The translations under genes were made by a program, and so were the position numbers. 12,078 nucleotides of DNA, from positions 1 through 12,078 of the forward strand of contig JAFWFF010000281.1 in assembly GCA_017515765.1 (NCBI GenBank). The letters are read 5' to 3'. The notes beneath the pieces are model-generated. The model was not told where the DNA came from, ran no database searches, and was given only the letters and a program-made list of their open reading frames with translations. How positions within the stretch are numbered: position 1 is the stretch's first letter; each line of letters begins with the position of its first letter. The DNA comes from Bacillota bacterium. Its GTDB lineage: Bacteria; Bacillota; Clostridia; Peptostreptococcales; Anaerovoracaceae. Shown here piece by piece: positions 7,810 to 12,078 of this stretch.

Positions 7810-7834
7810 GAGGAACGCAAATGAAGCGTTCCTC
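7810..7834. terminator. Intergenic hairpin between efp and mltG (weak or attenuating terminator)
   Basis: A perfect 9-bp inverted repeat, GAGGAACGC and GCGTTCCTC, encloses a 7-nt loop. It lies 28 nt after the efp stop in the direction of transcription (minus strand). The following bases (TCTATGTATTC) are only modestly T-rich, so complete termination is unlikely. It may lower read-through from efp, which is usually needed in larger amounts, into mltG and the genes beyond, or protect the efp 3' end. It is equally symmetric on the plus strand, where no gene needs it. Its role is inferred from position. Confidence 0.5.
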
Positions 7835-7862
7835 CGGTCAATTCGATATTGAAGCCTCTTGC

Positions 7863-8426
7863 CTACTCCTTGGCCCTGCCGAGATACTCGCCGCTTCTGG
7901 TGTCGATCTGGATCTTCTCTCCTTCGTTGATGAAGATCGGGACCTGGACTACCGCGCCTGTCTCCACCGTGGCGGACTTCGTTACGTTCGTGGCTGTGTC
8001 GCCCTTAACGCCGGGTTCCGTCTCGACAACGGTAAGGTTAACAAAGTTCGGTGCCTCGACCTGGAACGCTTTCTCCTTGAAGAACTTGATCGTGGCTTCG
8101 TCGTTCTCCTTGAGATATTTGATGGCGTCTTCTACCTGGTCGTAAGAGAGCGGGATCTGTTCGTAATTCTCCGGATCCATGAAATAGTAGAACTCTCCGT
8201 CATTGTAAAGGTACTGCATGACCTTGGTCTCGATGCGGGCGTTCTCAAATTTCTCACTCGGGTTGAACGCTTCTTCTCTGGTGGCTCCGGTCAGGATGTT
8301 TTTGTATTTGGTCCTGACGAAAGCAGCGCCCTTGCCCGGCTTTACGTGCTGGAAATCAAGCACTACATGGGGCTCTCCGTTGATCTCGAAAGTTATACCT
8401 TTTCTAAAATCGCCAGCTGTCAACAT
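7863..8426 (-). CDS. efp: Elongation factor P
   Basis: The 187-residue protein is a tRNA-shaped translation factor that binds between the P and E sites of stalled ribosomes and speeds peptide-bond formation at polyproline stretches. The N-terminal KOW-like domain starts MLTAGDFRKGITFEINGEP and carries the loop HVKPGKGAAFVR (27-38); Lys32 at its tip is the residue modified in EF-P (by 5-aminopentanol in B. subtilis, beta-lysine in E. coli). No modification enzyme gene lies in the window. Two OB-like domains follow, ending with ATVETGAVVQVPIFINEGE and IQIDTRSGEYLGRA, the C-terminal EF-P signature. Length is exactly typical. The ribosome binding site is a weak purine run (GAAAGAGAG). It is the first gene after a strong promoter and heads the minus-strand run. 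Confidence 0.97.
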   Translation of the reverse strand: MLTAGDFRKGITFEINGEPHVVLDFQHVKPGKGAAFVRTKYKNILTGATREEAFNPSEKFENARIETKVMQYLYNDGEFYYFMDPENYEQIPLSYDQVEDAIKYLKENDEATIKFFKEKAFQVEAPNFVNLTVVETEPGVKGDTATNVTKSATVETGAVVQVPIFINEGEKIQIDTRSGEYLGRAKE

Positions 8427-8480
8427 ATTTCTATCTCTCTTTCGTTATTATATAGATTGCGGATCGTCGTTTACTATCGG

Positions 8481-8509
8481 ATTATAACAAAAAATCCCAA
8501 GTTTGCCAA
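8481..8509 (-). promoter_or_regulatory. Sigma-A type promoter of the efp-led run
   Basis: Read on the minus strand, TTGGCA (8509-8504) and TATAAT (8486-8481) are separated by exactly 17 nt. This is a 5/6 and 6/6 match to the vegetative consensus. Transcription would begin near 8474, giving a leader of roughly 48 nt before efp. A second TATAAT at 8452-8447 lacks a matching -35. This is the only strong promoter-like site noticed ahead of efp and may drive much of the run down to dxs, though internal promoters inside coding regions were not ruled out. Confidence 0.75.
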
Positions 8510-8524
8510 TACCCTGAGCGGATT

Positions 8525-9199
8525 TCAGGGCCTCAATATTATGCAATCATACCTTATTATGCCGCCTTTTACCGAATATGCCGGCGATACGCCTCCGAGG
8601 GGCTTGGCTCCTGCCGGTCTTTTGACTATTATCCTGCGCGGCCCGGCATCGACAGCCGCCCGGATCAGGCTGTCCCCATCCTCCGGCGACTCGAGCTGCT
8701 GAAGGATCTGGAACTTCTTTTTGATCAGGCCGGACTTCTTCCTCGCCGGGAACATCGGGTCAAGATAGATCAGGTCCGGACAGCCGGCGCCGTCCTCACG
8801 GGAAGCGATACCGCGCATCGCTTCAATACTGTCCCCGCACAAGGCTTTGATCCGGGATGCAGCTTCGCTGGTCCGCGGATCATCTGCCGCCCGCCTGAGA
8901 GAGTCCTCCAGGAGGCTGAAGATAAGCTCGTCCCTCTCGTACATGAGAACGTTGAATCCTTTTGCAGCCAGGAGGAATGAATCCTCTCCGAGCCCTGCGG
9001 TCGCGTCAAGCACTGTGACTGTGCCTCCACCGTACAGTTTCTCGTATTTCGCGGCTTTGACGATCAGTTCACCGTTCAGGCGGTCAGGCCTTATCCTGGG
9101 GATCAAAGCAGTAAGATCGCCTCGTAAGGTCATGCCGTCCCACTCAAGCGCAAGTCCTTCTTCAGTTCTGACGAGTTCAGGGCGGTCCGGCATCGTCAC
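8525..9199 (-). CDS. rsmJ: Class I SAM-dependent methyltransferase, RsmJ-type (16S rRNA m2G1516)
   Basis: This 224-residue methyltransferase matches the RsmJ family, which methylates G1516 of 16S rRNA in E. coli. Visible features: an N-terminal stretch with LIPRIRPDRLNGELIVKAA, the SAM-binding motif TVLDATAGLGEDSFLLAAKG (62-81), MYERDEL as the acidic end of strand 2, and the catalytic-type motif DLIYLDPMFPARKKSG followed by a basic IKKKFQILQQL, which is a signature of this family. It is a little shorter than the 250-residue E. coli protein. The start is a GTG at 9199: AAGGAGG lies 8 nt upstream and the codon forms a GTGA overlap with the previous gene's stop. An ATG two codons on (9193) is the alternative. 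The rRNA target is inferred from the family, and orthologues in Clostridia are little studied. Confidence 0.85.
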   Translation of the reverse strand: MTMPDRPELVRTEEGLALEWDGMTLRGDLTALIPRIRPDRLNGELIVKAAKYEKLYGGGTVTVLDATAGLGEDSFLLAAKGFNVLMYERDELIFSLLEDSLRRAADDPRTSEAASRIKALCGDSIEAMRGIASREDGAGCPDLIYLDPMFPARKKSGLIKKKFQILQQLESPEDGDSLIRAAVDAGPRRIIVKRPAGAKPLGGVSPAYSVKGGIIRYDCIILRP

Positions 9200-10074
9200 C
9201 GCTGAAGCCTCCTTATGCCGGAATAGGAAGGCCCGTCATCTGAAGTGTCGTCTGAAGTGTCGTCGGCGTCAGGGCTTTCGGCCTTTATCTTCCGCCATAC
9301 GGTGCGTGCGAAGAATACCACGGCAACCGCCATTCCCGCGACTATCGCCTCTATCCCAACGGCAGGGACTCCGAGGCCTGCGACGAGTGCAGTGACAAAG
9401 TCAACAGCAGCGTGGATCAGTATGGCCAGCGGGAAAAGATGTCCTTTACCTTTTCGTGTTATCGCAAACCATACGAGGACTGAGAGCGAAAGATGGATCG
9501 CTACGGCAAATATCCTTTCCGCTATCGAGATGTAATATGTATACGAAGGCGTGGTAATCAGCACATTGACAGTGTTCATGAACTGTTCGAGCGATTCCCC
9601 CGACAGCTGGCTTGTCAGTTCTTCCAGACGCCCGCTGTTTATCGCCGCGGCGTATGTCAGGTTTCCGAACATCGAGACTCCGAGAAGCATCATTGCCTCA
9701 AACCCGCCGTGGCCAGCGCCGTACATAAGAGAGTTCACATCGCGAAGGCCTTTCCTGCGCTTTACCAGCCTGAGAGCCAGATATCTTCCGACCTCTTCGA
9801 ACAGGCCTGCCATTACACCTCCGTAGATCGCGTAAAGAACAACGCTGTCCCTCAGAGTCTTCCCGACGTCTGAAGCGAATACGGCCGCGTTTATGCCCGA
9901 TTCAAGCAGCATCACGAAAACGAAGAATACAAGGCATCCCATGAAAAACGGCATGGCGTCGGCTTTGCGCTTTGCTTTAAAATAGATGAACAGCGCAACC
10001 GGAATCACTATTCCCGAAATGCAGGCTATCCCTATAGAAATTATCGACTCTTTTGGAACAGTTCCGATCATCAT
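9196..10074 (-). CDS. YhfC-family putative glutamic-type intramembrane protease
   Basis: This 292-residue polytopic membrane protein shows hydrophobic segments near residues 10-33, 42-67, 78-100, 115-140, 182-205, 212-234 and 238-257. It matches the YhfC family, whose conserved polar motifs resemble CAAX/ABI-type glutamic intramembrane proteases: EEVGR (93-97), GHGGFE (121-126), ER (186-187), H194, and HAAVD (221-225). The charged tail (about 262-292) is cytosolic or external and contains a DDTSDDTS direct repeat. The frame is open to 10128, but I start at the ATG at 10074 because AGGAGG sits 6 nt before it and a promoter overlaps the longer version; a second ATG (10071) follows directly. Substrates and proteolytic activity are unproven for this family. 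It is co-transcribed with the RsmJ gene (4-nt overlap). Confidence 0.82.
   Translation of the reverse strand: MMIGTVPKESIISIGIACISGIVIPVALFIYFKAKRKADAMPFFMGCLVFFVFVMLLESGINAAVFASDVGKTLRDSVVLYAIYGGVMAGLFEEVGRYLALRLVKRRKGLRDVNSLMYGAGHGGFEAMMLLGVSMFGNLTYAAAINSGRLEELTSQLSGESLEQFMNTVNVLITTPSYTYYISIAERIFAVAIHLSLSVLVWFAITRKGKGHLFPLAILIHAAVDFVTALVAGLGVPAVGIEAIVAGMAVAVVFFARTVWRKIKAESPDADDTSDDTSDDGPSYSGIRRLQR
9241..9264. repeat. Tandem 12-bp repeat in the 3' end of the YhfC gene
   Basis: The unit TGAAGTGTCGTC (plus strand) is repeated twice without change. It encodes two copies of the tetrapeptide Asp-Asp-Thr-Ser in the hydrophilic tail of the membrane protein, with a further partial copy (SDDG) next to it. 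The perfect identity and length in whole codons suggest a recent slippage duplication that keeps the reading frame. Confidence 0.8.
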
Positions 10075-10099
10075 TCCATTCCTCCTTGCTTTTTGTTTG

Positions 10100-10128
10100 A
10101 TTATAACATCATAAGACCATCTTGACAA
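10100..10128 (-). promoter_or_regulatory. Promoter of the YhfC-rsmJ unit
   Basis: On the minus strand TTGTCA (10128-10123) and TATAAT (10105-10100) are 17 nt apart, a 5/6 and 6/6 consensus match. Transcription would start near 10093, leaving a leader of about 19 nt that contains the AGGAGG site. Its -35 box overlaps by five bases the -35 box of the divergent thiT promoter. Confidence 0.75.
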
Positions 10129-10150
10129 AGGCGCCTTTCGGCGATATATT
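10122..10150 (+). promoter_or_regulatory. Promoter of the TPP riboswitch-thiT unit
   Basis: On the plus strand TTGACA (10122-10127, perfect) and TATATT (10145-10150, 5/6) are separated by 17 nt. The predicted start, near 10157, lies about five bases before the first paired base of the riboswitch aptamer, which fits a true promoter well. Confidence 0.8.
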
Positions 10151-10161
10151 TCTATAAGAAA

Positions 10162-10275
10162 TCACAAGGGGAGCTTTTGCTGAGAGTTACCCGGAAAGGC
10201 GTTTTATAAGCGAGCGCGCCTCCCGGTGTAAGACCCTCCGAACCTGAAGCGGATAATGCCGCCGCAGGGATGTGA
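10162..10275 (+). ncRNA. TPP riboswitch (THI-box) aptamer
   Basis: The leader carries the THI-box landmarks in order: AGGGG (10167-10171), GCTGAGA (10179-10185), ACCCT (10233-10237), ACCTGA (10242-10247), GGATAATGCC (10251-10260) and AGGGA (10266-10270). The outer P1 stem pairs TCACA (10162-10166) with TGTGA (10271-10275). P2 pairs AGGG with CCCT, and the ATAATG loop is closed by GCGG/CCGC. An additional long stem (optional P3a) occupies about 10187-10231: TTAC/GTAA and CCGG/CCGG, then AGGCG/CGCCT, making the aptamer longer than minimal forms. It binds thiamine diphosphate and, being upstream of a thiamine transporter gene, should turn it off when the cofactor is plentiful. Confidence 0.95.
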
Positions 10276-10291
10276 AGCACACAAGCATTCC

Positions 10292-10319
10292 CCTCCTGCA
10301 TTCCAAAGGAGGTTTTTTT
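10292..10319 (+). terminator. Riboswitch expression platform: terminator that also hides the thiT ribosome binding site
   Basis: CCTCCT (10292-10297) pairs with AGGAGG (10307-10312) around a 9-nt loop, and seven T residues (10313-10319) follow, ending at the base before the thiT ATG. AGGAGG is also the Shine-Dalgarno sequence. A competing pairing is visible: AGGGGA in the aptamer (10167-10172) is complementary to TCCCCT (10289-10294), which would break this hairpin when the aptamer is not folded around TPP. That gives off with TPP and on without. Whether the block is mostly transcriptional or translational cannot be decided; the stem is only 6 bp. Confidence 0.75.
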
Positions 10320-10904
10320 ATGACAATGAAGCTCGATAAGAACAACAAGACGCTTAAACTCGTATTTTCCGCGCTTATGATCGCGATAGGCACAGTCCTC
10401 TCGCTGATCAAAGTCCAGGGCCTGTGGGCTTACGGCGGCGGCGTGACCATCTGTGCCATGCTCCCCCTCGTGGTCGTGGCATGGATCTACGGCACCAAAT
10501 GGGGAGTATTCACTGCTTTCGTGTTCGCCCTGCTCCAGATGTTCCTCGGAATGGACAACGTGCTCTATGGTACCAATTTCCTCATGATGGCAGCCATCGC
10601 GATACTTGACTATCTCGCGGCCTACACTGTCTGCGGCCTCGCGGCTGTGACCAGAGGAAAATTCGGGAACCGCTATGCCGAGATCGCCTGCGGCACTGTG
10701 ATCGCCCTGTTCCTGAGATTCGTCTGCCACTTCTTCTCAGGCTGGCTCATCTGGGACGCCCTCTGGCCGAATGAATACAGCATGATCGGTCCTGTATATT
10801 CCATCGTCTACAACGGGTCCTACATGCTTCCCGAGATCATCATCACAGCCGTCGCCGCTGTAGTGCTCGAGAGGATACTTCGCTATTCGAACGCAGCGCG
10901 CTGA
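10320..10904 (+). CDS. thiT: Thiamine ECF transporter S component ThiT
   Basis: This 194-residue integral membrane protein is the thiamine-binding subunit of an energy-coupling factor transporter; it works with a shared EcfA-EcfA'-EcfT module encoded elsewhere. About six hydrophobic segments span residues 12-30, 42-58, 61-77, 86-110, 121-146 and 166-184. Family features include LWAYGGGVTICAMLPLVVVA (35-54), LDYLAAYTVCGL (96-107), HFFSGWLIW (137-145) and YSIVYNGSYMLPE (160-172). His137, Trp145, Tyr160 and Asn165 fall where the thiamine-contacting residues of characterised ThiT are expected. The start at 10320 is set by AGGAGG 7 nt upstream; the frame is open to 10272 but that part is riboswitch. 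The TPP riboswitch supports the substrate call independently. Confidence 0.95.
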   Translation: MTMKLDKNNKTLKLVFSALMIAIGTVLSLIKVQGLWAYGGGVTICAMLPLVVVAWIYGTKWGVFTAFVFALLQMFLGMDNVLYGTNFLMMAAIAILDYLAAYTVCGLAAVTRGKFGNRYAEIACGTVIALFLRFVCHFFSGWLIWDALWPNEYSMIGPVYSIVYNGSYMLPEIIITAVAAVVLERILRYSNAAR

Positions 10905-10923
10905 TTCCGCGATATCCTGAATC

Positions 10924-10950
10924 AAAAAGACCGGCATGCCGGTCTTTTTT
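10924..10950 (+). terminator. Intrinsic terminator after thiT
   Basis: A perfect palindrome with GACCGG and CCGGTC arms around CATG (10929-10944) is flanked by five A before and six T after. It is a textbook rho-independent terminator about 20 nt after the thiT stop, and the symmetry would let it also work on the minus strand. Confidence 0.92.
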
Positions 10951-10968
10951 CTTTTGTTCCGATGTGTA

Positions 10969-10997
10969 TTGAAAGATACGCGGCAAAGTGTTAAACT
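10969..10997 (+). promoter_or_regulatory. Probable promoter of the crotonase gene
   Basis: TTGAAA (10969-10974) and TAAACT (10992-10997) are 17 nt apart, with TGT just before the second box, which fits an extended -10 element. The -10 match itself is 4/6. Transcription would start near 11004, leaving a leader of about 60 nt before the ATG at 11065. The location just after the thiT terminator supports the call. Confidence 0.5.
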
Positions 10998-11064
10998 TTT
11001 ATCGAACAAATATCATAACGTTTTCAGCACCCGGTCTGTCCGGCCCGGCGCAAAGGAGAAGATC

Positions 11065-11841
11065 ATGTACGAGAACATTAAATACGAAGTGAACGACGGT
11101 CTCGCGACCGTTACCATCAACAGGCCCGCAGCCCTCAACGCGCTCAATACAGTTGTCCTGAAAGACCTGGACGACGTTTTCACTGTTATCGAGAACGACG
11201 ACGCAGTCAAGGCCGTCATCGTGACCGGCGAAGGACGTTCTTTCGTCGCCGGCGCTGACATCGCCCAGATGAAAGGCTTAACTCCCCTTGAAGCTCAGGA
11301 TATGATGGCAAAGGGCCACAAGGTGATGAACAAGATAGAATCCCTTCCAAAGCCCGTAATCGCCGCTGTGAACGGTTTTGCGCTCGGCGGCGGGTGTGAG
11401 CTCGCGATGGCCTGCGACGTCCGCATAGCGTCAGAAAAAGCCCTCTTCGGGCAGCCTGAAGTCGGGCTTGGCATCATCCCCGGTTTCGGCGGAACTATCA
11501 GGCTCGCAAAGCTCGTCGGCAAAGGAATGGCTAAATACCTCATCATGGGCGCCGTAAACATCAAAGCACCCGAAGCCTACAGGATCGGCCTCGTCGAGAA
11601 GGTAGTCGCTCCCGAAGAACTGATGACCGAAGCCGAAGCCTTCGCCCGCAATGTGATGAGCAAAGCCCCCATCGCTGTCCGCCAGGCCAAGATGGCCATC
11701 GACAACGAGTTCGACATGGATGAGAGAGCGGCCAGCCGCATGGAAGTCGAAGCCATCACCACCTGCTTCTCTTCCGAGGACAGAACTGAAGGCATGGGCG
11801 CGTTCCTGGAGAAGCGCGCTGCTGAGTTTAAAAACAGATAA
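11065..11841 (+). CDS. Crotonase-family enoyl-CoA hydratase (likely 3-hydroxybutyryl-CoA dehydratase)
   Basis: The 258-residue enzyme of the crotonase superfamily adds or removes water across short-chain enoyl-CoA, for example 3-hydroxybutyryl-CoA to crotonyl-CoA in butyrate fermentation. Features: TVTINRPAALNALN (15-28), oxyanion-hole segments FVAGADI (60-66) and GFALGGGCELAMACDVRIA (104-122), and FGQPEVGLGIIPGFGGTIRL (128-147). Both catalytic glutamates are present (Glu112 and Glu132). The C-terminal segment has SKAPIAVRQAKMAI and a final FLEKRAAEF helix. Start at 11065 is set by AAAGGAG 6-7 nt upstream and by homology; the longer open frame from 10936 is leader and terminator. The usual partners (thiolase, 3-hydroxybutyryl-CoA dehydrogenase, butyryl-CoA dehydrogenase, EtfAB) are not beside it, so the exact substrate is inferred. 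Crt is the best-fitting family label. Confidence 0.9.
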   Translation: MYENIKYEVNDGLATVTINRPAALNALNTVVLKDLDDVFTVIENDDAVKAVIVTGEGRSFVAGADIAQMKGLTPLEAQDMMAKGHKVMNKIESLPKPVIAAVNGFALGGGCELAMACDVRIASEKALFGQPEVGLGIIPGFGGTIRLAKLVGKGMAKYLIMGAVNIKAPEAYRIGLVEKVVAPEELMTEAEAFARNVMSKAPIAVRQAKMAIDNEFDMDERAASRMEVEAITTCFSSEDRTEGMGAFLEKRAAEFKNR

Positions 11842-11852
11842 GCGAACTGGTA

Positions 11853-11870
11853 TCCGGGTATCTGCCCGGA
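11853..11870. other. Small hairpin after the crotonase gene
   Basis: TCCGGG and CCCGGA form a perfect 6-bp stem around a 6-nt loop, 11 nt past the stop codon. No T-run follows, so it is not a complete terminator by itself. It could stabilise the 3' end of the transcript or assist the stronger hairpin 35 nt downstream. Confidence 0.4.
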
Positions 11871-11902
11871 AACTGCGCAGCAACAATAAACAAAGCGAAC
11901 AG

Positions 11903-11940
11903 AAAAAGCGGCGGGCATGATGCCCGCCGCTTTGTTGTTT
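11903..11940. terminator. Bidirectional intrinsic terminator between crotonase and hppA
   Basis: A perfect 13-bp stem, AAAGCGGCGGGCA (11905-11917) and TGCCCGCCGCTTT (11921-11933), encloses a TGA loop. On the plus strand TTTGTTGTTT follows; on the minus strand the A-run at 11903-11907 becomes five T. It sits between two converging genes and ends both transcripts. Confidence 0.9.
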
Positions 11941-11949
11941 GCCTTTATC

Positions 11950-12078
11950 CTAGAATATTCCGTTTCCGAACATCGGGGCAAATACTACCGCAACGATGGT
12001 CATCAGCTTGATCAGGATGTTGATGGAAGGACCGGAAGTATCCTTGAACGGATCGCCGACAGTGTCTCCTACCACGGC
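11950..12078 (-). CDS. hppA: Membrane-bound ion-pumping pyrophosphatase, C-terminal end (cut by window edge)
   Basis: The last 42 codons and the TAG stop of a minus-strand gene lie inside the window. The visible residues, beginning AVVGDTVGDPFKDTSGPSIN and continuing ILIKLMTIVAVVFAPMF, are the strongly conserved C-terminal motif of membrane pyrophosphatases: the GDTVGDPFKDTSGPS loop contributes to the pyrophosphate and Mg2+ site, and the last part is the final transmembrane helix. These enzymes pump H+ or Na+ across the membrane using pyrophosphate. The residues deciding ion type and K+ dependence are outside the window. The gene converges on the crotonase gene and shares its terminator. Confidence 0.95.
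   Translation of the reverse strand, partial: AVVGDTVGDPFKDTSGPSINILIKLMTIVAVVFAPMFGNGIF

Noticed and set aside
8447..8475. Second efp promoter using the TATAAT at 8452-8447
   Set aside because: The sequence 17 nt upstream (AGTAAA) does not resemble a -35, and no TG extension is present.
8512..8530. 6-bp hairpin (CCCTGA/TCAGGG) at the rsmJ stop codon as a terminator
   Set aside because: The nearest T-run is more than 15 nt away after a mixed sequence that already includes the efp -35 box. Weak stem; no support as a terminator.
10272..10319. Longer ThiT start at 10272
   Set aside because: This stretch is the end of the TPP aptamer and the leader hairpin; the AGGAGG 7 nt before 10320 fixes the start there.
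10989..11009. Rex redox-repressor site upstream of the crotonase gene
   Set aside because: TGTTAA followed by CGAACA recalls the Rex palindrome, but the second half matches only 4 of 6 and the spacing is 8 nt instead of 4.
1..12078. Defence system, prophage, mobile element or CRISPR array
   Set aside because: All reading frames with support are core housekeeping genes; no recombinase, transposase, phage structural gene, nuclease-toxin pair or spaced repeats were seen.

Overview
The window looks like chromosomal housekeeping DNA from an anaerobic, moderately GC-rich member of the Clostridia (Bacillota). The evidence is strong AGGAGG-type ribosome binding sites, an efp / Asp23 / nusB / xseAB / ispA / dxs gene block typical of that class, an ECF-type thiamine transporter subunit (ThiT) under a THI-box, a crotonase of the butyrate/fatty-acid type, and a membrane pyrophosphatase. 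Family-level placement cannot be made safely from these genes. No insertion sequence, phage gene, CRISPR array, tRNA or rRNA was seen.

Positions 1-8509, minus strand: one long, tightly packed gene run, read right to left. The order is efp, mltG, a U32-family Fe-S protein (probable tRNA hydroxylase), a CNNM/CorC-type CBS membrane protein, an Asp23/Gls24 protein, nusB, a TsaD/Kae1-like paralogue, xseA, xseB, ispA and dxs (cut by the window edge). A near-consensus promoter lies just before efp (8481-8509). Nearly every junction after mltG is an overlap (4, 11, 14 or 20 nt), so translational coupling is likely. The only real gap (89 nt, efp-mltG) holds a perfect 9-bp hairpin. The run joins translation quality control (EF-P, tRNA modification), cell-wall synthesis (MltG and the isoprenoid precursors IspA/DXS), transcription antitermination (NusB) and DNA repair (Exo VII).

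Positions 8525-10128, minus strand: a two-gene unit made of a YhfC-family intramembrane protease homologue followed by an RsmJ-type 16S rRNA methyltransferase. It has its own near-consensus promoter.

Positions 10122-10951, plus strand: a promoter, a TPP riboswitch with an extra long stem, a leader hairpin that is both a terminator and a Shine-Dalgarno sequestrator, thiT, and a strong terminator. The thiT promoter and the divergent YhfC promoter share almost the same -35 hexamer, so the two units probably compete for RNA polymerase.

Positions 10969-11933, plus strand: a stand-alone crotonase gene with a likely promoter and a strong bidirectional terminator. This is shared with the convergent hppA gene (C-terminal end only, 11950-12078, minus strand).

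No clearly new multi-gene system is visible. The most interesting items are the compact riboswitch/terminator/start-codon arrangement, the overlapping divergent promoters, the TsaD-like paralogue with an intact metal-binding motif, and the YhfC-RsmJ pairing.
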